Origin: Burkholderiaceae bacterium
GTDB lineage: Bacteria > Pseudomonadota > Gammaproteobacteria > Burkholderiales > Burkholderiaceae_D
Direction: 5' to 3'
NCBI GenBank assembly: GCA_019751755.1
Contig: JAIENA010000120.1
Coordinates: 1 to 45,306 of the forward strand
DNA length: 45,306 bases
Below, one piece after another: positions 20,004-27,826 of the stretch. Numbering within the stretch: position 1 is the first letter of the stretch; each line of letters begins with the position of its first letter. Below the pieces are notes generated by a model that made no database searches, was not told the DNA's origin, and saw only the letters and a list, made by a program, of their open reading frames with translations. Position numbers and translations under genes: made by a program.

Positions 20004-20052
20004 AAAAAAACCAGCGGTTGGACAGGGCTAACAACCCAGGCCTCCTTGCTGG
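20004..20052 (-). terminator. terminator-like structure after tRNA-Leu
   Basis: On the minus strand, CCAGC (complement of 20048-20052) pairs with GCTGG (20011-20015), and an inner GGTTG/CAACC pair (20032-20036 with 20016-20020) stacks on the 3' side. Seven T follow (complement of 20004-20010). The 5' side has an 11-nt unpaired stretch, so the structure is asymmetric. It lies 13 bp after the tRNA and may end the tpiA-secG-tRNA transcript. Confidence 0.55.
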
Positions 20053-20064
20053 CTTTTCTCATTA

Positions 20065-20149
20065 TGGTGCCGACGACGAGACTCGAACTCGTACAGCTTG
20101 CGCCACTACCCCCTCAAGATAGCGTGTCTACCAATTTCACCACGTCGGC
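20065..20149 (-). tRNA. tRNA-Leu(GAG)
   Basis: The minus strand gives an 85-nt class II tRNA. The acceptor stem GCCGACG/CGTCGGC is followed by A and an encoded CCA (20065-20067). The D-arm contains AATTGGTAGA; the anticodon arm is CTATC-TTGAGGG-GGTAG with anticodon GAG; a long variable arm follows, then the T-arm with GTTCGAGTC. It decodes CUC/CUU leucine codons. It lies between secG and nuoA, a conserved position in Burkholderiales as far as I know. Confidence 0.95.
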
Positions 20150-20254
20150 GTTAGGACGACTATTCTAATCGAATTCAGCGTTTTTGTTAATGCGAATTGC
20201 GCTTAAACAAGAAGAAAAACGAACAAACTTGACTAAAATTATCTAGTACTCGGA

Positions 20255-20713
20255 TTACTTCTGCTGCGCCGGAGCTGCAGCAGGCGCCACTGGAGCGGAC
20301 GCGGCCGGTGCGCTGGCAGGCACGGCGGCGGCAGGAACGCCAGCAGCGGCAGGCACACCATCCGCCGGGGCGGCAGGGGCCACACCAGGAATCGCGCCAG
20401 CGCCCTTCACTGGCGCCGGCGCGGCCGGCGCCGCTTTGTAGTTCTCCAACACGCCACCGCCGGTGCTGCTGGAACGGTGGGTGGCCATCGAGGCCAGCGC
20501 CAGCGTCGCGCCGAAGAAAATCGCGGCGGCGAAGGCGGTGGACTTCGACATGAAGTTCGACGAACCGCTGGCACCAAACAAGCTGCCCGATGCGCCGGAA
20601 CCAAAAGCGGCCCCCATATCGGCGCCTTTACCATGCTGCAACAGCACCAGGCCGATAATGGCCAGCGCCGACAAAACCTGCACAATGATGATTACGTTAT
20701 AAAAAGCGTTCAT
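20255..20713 (-). CDS. secG: preprotein translocase subunit SecG with Ala/Pro-rich tail
   Basis: A 152-residue protein whose first 80 residues are a typical SecG: two membrane helices (about 4-24 and 55-75) around the cytoplasmic loop VLLQHGKGADMGAAFGSGASGSLFGASGSSNF. SecG assists SecYE in protein export. The tail from about residue 90 is composed almost only of Ala, Pro, Val and Gly, likely disordered; E. coli SecG is only 110 residues long. It lies 20 bp after tpiA and is followed by tRNA-Leu. Confidence 0.95.
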   Translation of the reverse strand: MNAFYNVIIIVQVLSALAIIGLVLLQHGKGADMGAAFGSGASGSLFGASGSSNFMSKSTAFAAAIFFGATLALASMATHRSSSTGGGVLENYKAAPAAPAPVKGAGAIPGVAPAAPADGVPAAAGVPAAAVPASAPAASAPVAPAAAPAQQK

Positions 20714-20733
20714 TTATTTCTATTCCAGTTGAA

Positions 20734-21492
20734 TTAATCTGCCGCGTAAATAATGCCAAGGAAGTCCGCCGACTTCAGGGCCGCGCCGCCAATCAGGCCG
20801 CCATCGATATCCGGTTGCGCCAGCAACTCCCTGGCGTTGTCCGGTTTCATGCTGCCACCGTACAGGATTTGCATGCCTTGCGCGATCTCGGCGCTGCGGC
20901 CCGCCAACTGCTTGCGCAGTTCCGCGTGCACTTCCTGCGCCATGGCCGGCGTGGCAGTCTTACCGGTACCGATGGCCCATACCGGCTCGTAAGCCAGCAC
21001 GATGTTCGCCAGCGACGCCGCATCCAGCACGTCCATCACCGCCTGCAACTGCGCGCACACGATGACATTGGTCTGGCCGGCCTCACGCTGGACCAACGTT
21101 TCACCCACACACACCACCGGGGTCAGGCCGGCATTGACTGCCGCCAGCGCCTTTTGCGCCACCAGTTCATTCGATTCGCCGTGGTAAGCACGGCGCTCCG
21201 AGTGACCGACGATGGCGTAACGGCAACCGAAATCATTGAGCATCGAGGCCGCCACCTCACCGGTGTAGGCGCCGGCCGCATGAGCCGACACATCCTGCGA
21301 ACCCCAGGCCACCGGCGAACCGGCCAGCACTTGCTGGCACTGGGCCAGATAAGGAGCCGGGGCGCACACCGCCGTATCCGCTTGTTGGGCCTGTTTGGCG
21401 GCCAGGCCGGCAGTAATGCCCGACAACAGCGTATTGATGCTGTCTCGGCTGCCATTCATCTTCCAATTGCCGATTACAAGTTTGCGTCGCAT
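20734..21492 (-). CDS. tpiA: triosephosphate isomerase
   Basis: A 252-residue TIM-barrel enzyme that interconverts dihydroxyacetone phosphate and glyceraldehyde 3-phosphate in glycolysis and gluconeogenesis. The catalytic residues are visible: Lys11 in GNWKMNG, His97 in IVGHSERR and Glu169 in [16 protein letters not shown], followed by the phosphate loop [12 protein letters not shown] and GLIGGAAL. Length is normal. A sigma70-like promoter lies upstream, and secG follows at 20 bp. Confidence 0.98.
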   Translation of the reverse strand: MRRKLVIGNWKMNGSRDSINTLLSGITAGLAAKQAQQADTAVCAPAPYLAQCQQVLAGSPVAWGSQDVSAHAAGAYTGEVAASMLNDFGCRYAIVGHSERRAYHGESNELVAQKALAAVNAGLTPVVCVGETLVQREAGQTNVIVCAQLQAVMDVLDAASLANIVLAYEPVWAIGTGKTATPAMAQEVHAELRKQLAGRSAEIAQGMQILYGGSMKPDNARELLAQPDIDGGLIGGAALKSADFLGIIYAAD

Positions 21493-21518
21493 AGTAGCCT
21501 AAAATTCAATAACCCGTT

Positions 21519-21548
21519 ATTTTAGCGCGAGGCGTTAATCGGGGTCAA
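21519..21548 (-). promoter_or_regulatory. sigma70-like promoter of tpiA-secG-tRNA-Leu
   Basis: On the minus strand TTGACC (complement of 21543-21548) and TAAAAT (complement of 21519-21524) are separated by 18 bp, each matching the consensus at five of six positions. The predicted transcript would begin about 20 nt before the tpiA start codon and could also feed the nuo genes. Confidence 0.65.
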
Positions 21549-21586
21549 AGAATACCGCAGAATAGCGTTGCCTTGGCTGTGTTTTG

Positions 21587-22567
21587 TTAATCTATCTGCA
21601 ACATTATTTTACCGATGTGGGTGCTGCTTTCCATCAGCGCATGGGCCTGGGCCGCCTGCTCCAGCGGAAAGGTCTGGAAGATCACGGGCCGGATCGCCCC
21701 CTGTTGCAGCAGCGGCCAGACCGTGGCCTGCAATTGCGCGGCGATGCGCCCCTTGAATTGCGCCGAACGGGGACGCAGGGTGGAACCAGTCACCGTCAAG
21801 CGCCGTCGCAGCACCTGCCCCATGTCCAGCGTACCCTTGGCGCCGCCCAGCAGCGCGATGATGGCGATCCGGCCATCATCGGCCAGGCAGCTGATTTCAC
21901 GCGGCAGGTAATCACCACCCACCATGTCGAGAATGACGTCGGCGCCCTTCCCAGCCGTCAGCTCCTTGACCACGGCGGCGAAATCCTCGGTCTTGTAATT
22001 GATGCCGCGCTGCGCGCCCAGTCGCTCGCAGGCGCGCGCCTTGTCGTCGCTGCCGGCGGTGGCGAACACACGGTGGCCCAGCGCGCTGGCCAACTGGATC
22101 GCCGTCACGCCAATGCCGGACGTGCCACCCTGCACCAATAACGTTTCGCCGGCCGCCAGTTGCGCGCGGTCGAACACATTGCTCCAGACGGTAAAAAAGG
22201 TTTCCGGCAGCGACGCCGCTTCCAGCGCGCTCAAGCCTTGCGGCACCGGCAGCACTTGCTGCACCGGGGCCGTGCAGTACTCCGCATAGCCGCCGCCCTG
22301 CGCCAGCGCGCAGACCAGATCGCCGAATTTGAATGGCGTCCCCGCCAGATCGCCACCGACGATTTCTCCCGCCACTTCCAGCCCGGGAATGTCGGACGCA
22401 CCCGGCGGCGGCGCATAGCTGCCCAGGCGCTGGAACACATCGGGACGGTTAATGCCGGCGGCCTGCACCTTGATCAGCAGCTCACCGGCTTTCGGTTCGG
22501 GAATGGGACGGTCGCACAGCCGCAGCACATCGGGTGCGCCGGGCTGGGTGATTTCGATAGCGCGCAT
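21587..22567 (-). CDS. NAD(P)H-quinone oxidoreductase, zinc-free MDR family
   Basis: A 326-residue medium-chain dehydrogenase/reductase of the quinone-oxidoreductase (PIG3/QOR) branch. GroES-like domain: residues 1-120 (AGINRPDVFQRLGSYAPPPGASDIPGLEVAGEI), without the zinc cysteines of alcohol dehydrogenases. Rossmann domain: LLVQGGTSGIGVTAIQLASALG (about 143-164), the AxxGxxG-like dinucleotide site typical of this branch. C-terminal HALMESSTHIGKIML is characteristic. It reduces quinones or similar carbonyls with NAD(P)H. A hairpin in the leader covers the likely ribosome-binding site. Confidence 0.9.
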   Translation of the reverse strand: MRAIEITQPGAPDVLRLCDRPIPEPKAGELLIKVQAAGINRPDVFQRLGSYAPPPGASDIPGLEVAGEIVGGDLAGTPFKFGDLVCALAQGGGYAEYCTAPVQQVLPVPQGLSALEAASLPETFFTVWSNVFDRAQLAAGETLLVQGGTSGIGVTAIQLASALGHRVFATAGSDDKARACERLGAQRGINYKTEDFAAVVKELTAGKGADVILDMVGGDYLPREISCLADDGRIAIIALLGGAKGTLDMGQVLRRRLTVTGSTLRPRSAQFKGRIAAQLQATVWPLLQQGAIRPVIFQTFPLEQAAQAHALMESSTHIGKIMLQID

Positions 22568-22571
22568 AGGG

Positions 22572-22597
22572 ACCCTTTCGATGGAAAGGGCGATTGT
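22572..22597 (-). promoter_or_regulatory. -10 box and SD-covering hairpin of the quinone oxidoreductase gene
   Basis: On the minus strand TACAAT (complement of 22592-22597) is a good -10 without a convincing -35. Just downstream CCCTTTC and GAAAGGG (22572-22578 with 22583-22589, 4-nt loop) form a perfect 7-bp inverted repeat. The GAAAGGG arm lies 5 nt before the ATG and is the only Shine-Dalgarno candidate, so an RNA hairpin would hide it. As DNA the same dyad could be an operator near the transcription start. Confidence 0.5.
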
Positions 22598-22645
22598 AAC
22601 GTGGGCGGGCCGGGCGCGCAGGACACCCCCGGCCGCCAGAATGGC

Positions 22646-23266
22646 TTAACCGCCGCCGGTACGCGAATGGCGCGGCAACGGCGTATTGAGCCGCCAGTTG
22701 GCCGACAGCGCCTGACCTTCCTCGATCTGCTCCGCCGTCATTTTTTTCGCAATGGCGGCGCGCTGCTCGACCGCATTGGCATTGCCGGCCGCCGCCGACA
22801 GGTTCCACAGCATGTAGGCCAACACGTTATCCTGCGGCATGCCGCCGATGTGATACCGGTACATCAGCCCCAGTACCTGCTGCGCGTCCGCATGGCCCTG
22901 CTCGGCCGCCTTGCGGAACCAGGTAATGGCCTGCTTGTGGTCCTGAATCACCGCATTACCGGTGTAATACATGGCGCCCACCACGTATTGCGCATCGGCC
23001 TTACCCTTGTGCGCGGCCTTGCGGTGCCAGTTCATCGCTTGCTTGTAGCTTTGCTGCACGCCGCGGCCCATGTAATACATCAAGCCAAGCAAATGCTCGG
23101 CATCGGTATTGCCGGCGCGGGCCAGCGGTTCAATTTCTTTGTACGCAACCGTATAGTTGCGGTTGTTGTAGGCGGTCGCCCCTTCCGCAAAGCCGGCATA
23201 AGCGGGGCTGCCCAACGCCCCCCATGCCACACCGGCCGCGGTGATGATTCGTAGTAGTCTTTTCAT
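22646..23266 (-). CDS. secreted Sel1-repeat (SLR/TPR-like) protein
   Basis: About 206 residues with an N-terminal signal peptide (KRLLRIITAAGVAWGALGSPAYA). The body consists of about three Sel1-like repeats of 36 residues, for example NTDAEHLLGLMYYMGRGVQQSYKQAMNWHRKAA and the next two ending WFRKAAEQG and LWNLSAAAG. Sel1 proteins are helical solenoids that hold protein partners, often at the cell envelope. The frame is open to 23308, but the Met at 23266 gives a clean signal peptide. It lies 49 bp after the GIN-domain gene on the same strand. The partner is unknown. Confidence 0.85.
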   Translation of the reverse strand: MKRLLRIITAAGVAWGALGSPAYAGFAEGATAYNNRNYTVAYKEIEPLARAGNTDAEHLLGLMYYMGRGVQQSYKQAMNWHRKAAHKGKADAQYVVGAMYYTGNAVIQDHKQAITWFRKAAEQGHADAQQVLGLMYRYHIGGMPQDNVLAYMLWNLSAAAGNANAVEQRAAIAKKMTAEQIEEGQALSANWRLNTPLPRHSRTGGG

Positions 23267-23314
23267 TTTTAGTCGGTTGTCTCTTCCGGCTTTAGCGGTT
23301 TCCCGCATTATTTT

Positions 23315-24091
23315 TTACTTCCAGCGCACCTTGCCCAGGCCATCCACGCTGACGCTGCGGTTTTGCGGCTGCCCGTACACGGTGACGGAACCCAGCCCGG
23401 ACAGGCTCAAGGTGGCGTTTTGCTTGGCGGTCACGGTGGCGTTCCCCAGTCCACTCAAATCGATGTTGACGCTGTCGGCCTGGAACTGCTGCGCATTCAA
23501 GCCGCCCAGTCCGCCCAGGGTGGCCTTCAGGGTCTTGCTGCGCCCCCCCAGGGTCACATAGCCGGCGCCCTGCAAATCAAGTTCGATGCGGTCGTTGTCC
23601 GAGGCCCAGATATGCATGCTGCCGACGCCACCGAGATTGGCGCGGATGCTGCGGTAGTCACACGACACCTTCATGCTGCCCGCGCCATCGAGGGTCAGTT
23701 GCAGGTCATCGCCGGAAAACCCGGCCACTTCCGTCGTCCCCACGCCTTCCGACACCAGTTCGCGCAGCGCCGGCAACACCAGTTCCGCCTTGATGGTGTT
23801 GCGGCCAAACTTGTAGCCATGCGCCTCTGTATCGAGGTGCAAGGTATCGCCGGTCTGTACCGTCGATACCTTGGCGACATAACGCTTGTCGCCGGTCACG
23901 GTCAGCGATGGCGTATCGCCGCGCCGCAACTTCAACTCGATCACGCCGTCCAACTTGACGCGCACAACGCGCGCATCGACCGCGCGGGTTTCCGTGGTGA
24001 TATCGTCGGCGGCGCTGGCCCTGGCAATGGCGCCGGCAAACAAGCAGATGGCCGCCAGTACGGCGCCGATGCGGAAAGTTTTTATCATCAT
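23315..24091 (-). CDS. periplasmic GIN-domain (DUF2807) beta-solenoid protein
   Basis: A 258-residue protein with a signal peptide (IGAVLAAICLFAGAIARASA) and a head GIN domain: the repeated pattern GVGTTEVAG, LDGAGSMKVS, LGGVGSMHIW, LQGAGYVTLGG, LGGLGGLNAQ and LSGLGNATV is characteristic of this right-handed beta-solenoid family. These proteins are mostly known from Bacteroidetes but also from proteobacteria, and their function is unknown. Two tandem Met codons (24091 and 24088) are possible starts. It lies between the tiny secreted protein and the Sel1 gene, 28 bp after the former, probably in one operon. Confidence 0.85.
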   Translation of the reverse strand: MMIKTFRIGAVLAAICLFAGAIARASAADDITTETRAVDARVVRVKLDGVIELKLRRGDTPSLTVTGDKRYVAKVSTVQTGDTLHLDTEAHGYKFGRNTIKAELVLPALRELVSEGVGTTEVAGFSGDDLQLTLDGAGSMKVSCDYRSIRANLGGVGSMHIWASDNDRIELDLQGAGYVTLGGRSKTLKATLGGLGGLNAQQFQADSVNIDLSGLGNATVTAKQNATLSLSGLGSVTVYGQPQNRSVSVDGLGKVRWK

Positions 24092-24119
24092 GTTCGGGTT
24101 CCTGTGAGATGCCGCCAGT

Positions 24120-24329
24120 TTAACCCGCGATGGCCGCCTTTTCCGCCGCCGTCAGGCGCTTGGCCGAGATCACCACGACCGGCACCTTGCCTGCATGGGC
24201 CGACGCAGACGATGGCTGATCCAGCGTCGGCGCGGGGCGTGGCGTGTTGCGCGCCAGCGCTTCCGAGGACAGGCCCAGCACCAGCGTGGCGGCGACGAAG
24301 ATGATTTCCATATTTTTAGCGATGTTCAT
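24120..24329 (-). CDS. small secreted hypothetical protein, 69 residues
   Basis: A 69-residue protein with an N-terminal signal peptide or anchor (NMEIIFVAATLVLGLSSEALA) and a short mature part with Pro-rich NTPRPAPTLDQP and a C-terminal VPVVVISAKRLTAAEKAAIAG. I do not know a function. A longer frame to 24494 exists, but the ATG at 24327-24329 has GGAGA eight bases upstream and gives the signal peptide at the right place. A 23-bp near-perfect dyad overlapping a -10 box lies 33 bp upstream. Confidence 0.7.
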   Translation of the reverse strand: MNIAKNMEIIFVAATLVLGLSSEALARNTPRPAPTLDQPSSASAHAGKVPVVVISAKRLTAAEKAAIAG

Positions 24330-24361
24330 TGTTGTTCTCCCTGTGGTGTTCGTGTAGCGAT

Positions 24362-24384
24362 TCGGTATGGTTGAACTATACCGA
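24362..24384 (-). promoter_or_regulatory. 23-bp dyad overlapping a -10 box
   Basis: Arms TCGGTATGGTT (24362-24372) and AACTATACCGA (24374-24384) are complementary except for one G-T pair, around a single central base. The minus-strand TATAGT (complement of 24375-24380) inside it is a -10 candidate for the small secreted protein, GIN and Sel1 genes. The symmetry and its position suggest a repressor operator. The rest of the 112-bp gap shows nothing else. Confidence 0.5.
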
Positions 24385-24441
24385 TCCGCCCCTTGATCCC
24401 GATCAGGATTGCGATGAACTGCGAAAAACGGCGACCAGACG

Positions 24442-25503
24442 TCAATTTCCAGGGATTTCGCTGTTCCCGGGGCTGGCCGGGGTGCCGCACGCATGGCAAA
24501 AACGGCTGAACGCGCTCTTGCGCGCCTGGCAGGCGCCGCAATGGTTGAACAGCCCGATGCCGCAGTGGGGGCAAAAGTCGCGCACCGGGTCTTTCAAGTC
24601 GGCCGGACGCTCGCAGCCGGGACAGACGCCTTTGCCCAGCCGCGCCAGCGCCACGTCATACGCCAACGTCTGACGGCGCTGGCTGTCCGGCAGCGCTTCG
24701 GCCGCCTTTTGGCGGTCAAGGTAGCGTTGCAACGAGACGATGGCTTGCCGTCCGACCAGCACGGTCAGCGCAATGCCGACGATGTAGCGCACATAACCGC
24801 CATAGCTGGGCAGGTACGGCACCAGTTCGACAAAGAACGCAAACGCGGCGAAATAAATAAAACCCCAGACAAAGGGCCAATACTGGCTCTTGCGGTACTG
24901 GCGGAACAGCCAGATGGCGGCCACCAGCAACGGCAAGGTCAATAACAGGCGATAGCCGAACACGCGCAACTCTTGCGCCCGCAGCGCGGACTGGTAAGCG
25001 CCCTGCGCCGCCTCGGCCAGCGCGTCCCATTCGTGCTGGGCCCGGTCCTTGCCCTGCGAGGCATCCAGATAAGCCTGTTCCTGCGCTTCCACCATGGACA
25101 GCGCCTGGCGCTCGTCAACCTTGAGTTGATCGAGTTGCCGGGTGCGCTTGACCAGTTCCGTATCCTGTTCCGGCCGGGCCGTCGCCTGGCGCGTGGCCAG
25201 CCAGTTATCAAACGTTTCGCGGGCCGACTGGGTATTGGCCTGCGCCACCTGGTGCTGCTGGCGCGCCTGTTCCAGCGCCTTGCTGGCGGTGGCCTGCTTG
25301 GATTCCTCCTGCTTGAGCGCAGCGCGCACCACGGGCGTGCGCTGCGGGTCCATGAAGTGTTCCAGCGCCAGTGACTGCTCGACCGTGCCGAGGTTATCGA
25401 CGATCTTGCCACCCAGGCCGATCAAAAACCCGGCAAAGGCGATCGCGACCAGCCACAGGCCGCGCTGGAACCATTTTTCTGACAGGCGCAGGGCTTTGCT
25501 CAT
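24442..25503 (-). CDS. membrane coiled-coil protein with C-terminal zinc ribbons
   Basis: A 353-residue protein I cannot assign to a named function. Order: membrane segment (about residues 14-32), a periplasmic or cytoplasmic coiled coil (about 65-180, rich in Gln, Ala and Glu with heptads), membrane segments at about 190-208, 215-232 and 240-260, and a C-terminal region with two zinc-ribbon-like knuckle pairs, CPGC...CPHC and CGAC...CHAC. The start at 25503 has GGAGG at good spacing; an upstream Met (25533) lies inside a palindrome and is less likely. Zinc or iron binding is an inference. Confidence 0.75.
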   Translation of the reverse strand: MSKALRLSEKWFQRGLWLVAIAFAGFLIGLGGKIVDNLGTVEQSLALEHFMDPQRTPVVRAALKQEESKQATASKALEQARQQHQVAQANTQSARETFDNWLATRQATARPEQDTELVKRTRQLDQLKVDERQALSMVEAQEQAYLDASQGKDRAQHEWDALAEAAQGAYQSALRAQELRVFGYRLLLTLPLLVAAIWLFRQYRKSQYWPFVWGFIYFAAFAFFVELVPYLPSYGGYVRYIVGIALTVLVGRQAIVSLQRYLDRQKAAEALPDSQRRQTLAYDVALARLGKGVCPGCERPADLKDPVRDFCPHCGIGLFNHCGACQARKSAFSRFCHACGTPASPGNSEIPGN

Positions 25504-25514
25504 GGGAGCCTCCG

Positions 25515-25547
25515 AGAGAAGTATTATCTGCATGATAATACATTCAA
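25515..25547 (-). promoter_or_regulatory. 21-bp palindrome and promoter before the zinc-ribbon gene
   Basis: GTATTATC (25521-25528) and GATAATAC (25534-25541) form a perfect 8-bp inverted repeat around a 5-bp centre. On the minus strand TTGAAT stands just upstream (complement of 25542-25547), and AATACT (complement of 25520-25525) at 16 bp is a passable -10. The dyad thus fills the promoter spacer, an operator-like layout. The regulator is unknown; the arms contain GATAAT as in Fur-type sites, but in the opposite arrangement. Confidence 0.55.
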
Positions 25548-25571
25548 CGGGGAAATATCGGCGCGCGGGTT

Positions 25572-27107
25572 CTAGGTTGCCCGTTCCGGATTGAATGCCC
25601 CGCCCGGCAGGCTGATGGTGGCCACAAAGCCACCGCCCGGCGCGTTGGCCAGCGCCAATTCGCCGCCATGCGCCTGCACTATGCCGCGCGCAATCCCCAG
25701 TCCCAGTCCCATGCCGCCGGCGTTCTGGCTGCGGCCGTGCTCCAGTCGCACATAGGGTTCGCACAATTCGGCCAGCGCGTCGTCCGGCACGCCGGGACCG
25801 TGGTCGCGCACAGTGATTTCAATATTGCCGTGCTGCTCGCGCACCGCCAGTTCCACCTGCACCCCGTAATGCAGCGCATTGTTGAGCAGGTTGCCGATCG
25901 CGCGTTTCAGCGCCAGCGGTTTTGCCGTCACCGTCAGGCCGGACGCCACGAACGTGACGGCATGCCCGGCCAGTTGCGCATCGCGCACCATGCGCTCGAG
26001 CAGCGCGTCGAGCCGCACTTCGGTCGGGTTTTCATGGATATCGCTGTCTTTGACGGTTTGCAGCGCCCCTTTGACCATCATGTCCAGTTCGTCGAGGTCG
26101 TCGTGAAATTCGGCCTGCATGGCTTCATCGTCGAGCAACTCGGTGCGCAACTTGAGGCGCATGATGGGGGTGCGCAAGTCGTGCGAGATCGACACGAACA
26201 GTTTTTCACGGTCGTCGATATAGCGCCCGATACGTTGGCGCATCGCGTCGAACGCGCGCACCGTGTTGATGAATTCACGCGATCCGGTTTCCGGCAGCGC
26301 AGGTGGCTTTTCACCCTGGCCAAAGGCGGTCGCCGCGTCCGACAGCGCCGCCAGCGGCCGCGTGATCCAGCGCACCACCAGGATCGACAGCAGCAGCACG
26401 GCCGCCAGCGACAGCGCCTGCAACAGCAGGCGGTCATGCGTCAGCGGGTTGCCGGTTTCAAGAAAATACGGGTTCGGCATCAGCGCGGCCAGATACAGCC
26501 AGTGGCCCGGGTCCATTTCCGCCTGGATCAGCAGCACCGGCGCCGGCCGGGTCAGCAGCACTTGCTGGGTCCAGCTTTCCGGCAAGTCCGCCAGCAGCGC
26601 GCCATCATCATCGACCGGCAAGCGGTCGGGCATGACAAAGGCGATGCGCAGGTTCGGCGTATTCGGCAAATCCTCGTGCAGGGTGGCGCGCAACTGTTTT
26701 AAGGCGGCGTCGGCCAACGCCTGTCCATTAATGGCCTGCACCTCGAGCGGCTTGCGGTTGATGGTGGCAAAGAAGCGCGTGCCGCCCATTTCGCGAAATT
26801 GCTGGATGATCAAGGGGCGGTAATTCGGCGGCAGGCTGAGGAAAAAGCGCACCGCACTGGCCGCGCTGCGCCCCACATGCTGCGACGCCGTCGCCACTTC
26901 GGACAACGCTTCGGCGCGGCGCTGTGCGGCCCAGATAAAATTGCCCACCAATTGCGTCAACAGCACGCCGATCACCATCACCAGCGTCAGGCGGCCCAGC
27001 AGCGATTGCGGCAGGCAGCGGTTCAGCCAGCGCTGCCAGCGCGGCAGGACGCGCGCCGCCGCAGCCACCGGCGCCGGCGCCGGCCGGCGATGAGGTTGAC
27101 TAAGCAT
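25572..27107 (-). CDS. sensor histidine kinase
   Basis: A 511-residue two-component sensor. Membrane segments lie at about 36-58 and 228-247, with a periplasmic domain of about 170 residues between them, then a HAMP linker (248-300). The H-box with His309 (FVSISHDLRTPIMRLKLRTELL), the N-box GNLLNNALHYG (405-415), DHGPGV (435-440) and GMGLGLGIA (465-473) are intact, so the kinase should be active. It overlaps the response regulator gene by 8 bp. The arrangement resembles the pseudomonad GltR-GtrS pair beside sugar transport genes; a sugar or sugar-acid signal is an inference from context. The N-terminal 30 residues are unusually Pro/Arg-rich. Confidence 0.92.
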   Translation of the reverse strand: MLSQPHRRPAPAPVAAAARVLPRWQRWLNRCLPQSLLGRLTLVMVIGVLLTQLVGNFIWAAQRRAEALSEVATASQHVGRSAASAVRFFLSLPPNYRPLIIQQFREMGGTRFFATINRKPLEVQAINGQALADAALKQLRATLHEDLPNTPNLRIAFVMPDRLPVDDDGALLADLPESWTQQVLLTRPAPVLLIQAEMDPGHWLYLAALMPNPYFLETGNPLTHDRLLLQALSLAAVLLLSILVVRWITRPLAALSDAATAFGQGEKPPALPETGSREFINTVRAFDAMRQRIGRYIDDREKLFVSISHDLRTPIMRLKLRTELLDDEAMQAEFHDDLDELDMMVKGALQTVKDSDIHENPTEVRLDALLERMVRDAQLAGHAVTFVASGLTVTAKPLALKRAIGNLLNNALHYGVQVELAVREQHGNIEITVRDHGPGVPDDALAELCEPYVRLEHGRSQNAGGMGLGLGIARGIVQAHGGELALANAPGGGFVATISLPGGAFNPERAT

Positions 27108-27810
27108 TGGAGGCCGTCACATCGGCTGAAAACACATAGCCGGCGCCGCGCACCGTCTTGATCAAGAGCGGATTCTTGCCGCCGTCATTGAGGCGCAGCC
27201 GCAGGCGCGAAATCTGCACATCGAGGAAACGGTCGAGTGGACCGGAATCGCGGCCGCGCGTGCCTTCGCACAGCGCGCTGCGGTCCAGGATGTCGCCCGC
27301 GTGTTCGACAAAATATTTCAGCAACTGGAAATCGAGCCCGGTCAGCGGCACCAGCGCGCCATTGGCGTCCGTCACCGTGCGCGCCACCGTGTCCAGCGTA
27401 AAACCAACAAAGCGGAAATAACGCGGCGCGCTGGCGCTGTCCATGCCGGTGCGGCGGTGAATCGCCTTGATGCGGGCCAGCAGCTCACGCGGGCTGTAAG
27501 GCTTCGACACATAGTCGTCGGCGCCCAGTTCCAGTCCCACCACGCGGTCGGTTTCATCGGACGACGCGGTCAGCATGATGATCGGCACATTCGAGCGGTG
27601 CCGCACCGTCTTGCACAGCACGAAGCCGTCAGTGTCCGGCAACATCACGTCGAGGATCACCAGCGACAATTCATCGGCGTGGCGGTGGAATTCAGCGAGG
27701 AACGATTCGCCATTGTGGGACAGGTAGACTTCGTACTGGTTTTTCTCCAGGTAGGTCTTCAACAGGGTCCGTGTTTTCTGGTCGTCGTCGACGATAAGGA
27801 TTTTACGCAT
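27100..27810 (-). CDS. OmpR-family response regulator
   Basis: A 236-residue regulator with a receiver domain (acidic Asp8-10, phosphoacceptor Asp54 in LVILDVMLPDTDGF, Thr81, Lys103 in YVSKPY) and a C-terminal winged helix (FTLDTVARTVTDANGALVPLTGLDFQLLKYF ... VQISRLRLRLND ... IKTVRGAGYVF). It should be phosphorylated by the adjacent kinase, with which it overlaps by 8 bp. It follows the binding-protein gene by 16 bp. Likely targets are the divergent promoters at 29114-29457. It resembles GltR of pseudomonads in context. Confidence 0.94.
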   Translation of the reverse strand: MRKILIVDDDQKTRTLLKTYLEKNQYEVYLSHNGESFLAEFHRHADELSLVILDVMLPDTDGFVLCKTVRHRSNVPIIMLTASSDETDRVVGLELGADDYVSKPYSPRELLARIKAIHRRTGMDSASAPRYFRFVGFTLDTVARTVTDANGALVPLTGLDFQLLKYFVEHAGDILDRSALCEGTRGRDSGPLDRFLDVQISRLRLRLNDGGKNPLLIKTVRGAGYVFSADVTASNA

Positions 27811-27826
27811 GGTGCTGCTCGGTCAG

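Noticed and set aside
25521..25541. Fur box in front of the zinc-ribbon gene
   Set aside because: The GATAAT units are arranged outward-to-inward opposite to the usual Fur site, so I report only an unassigned palindrome.
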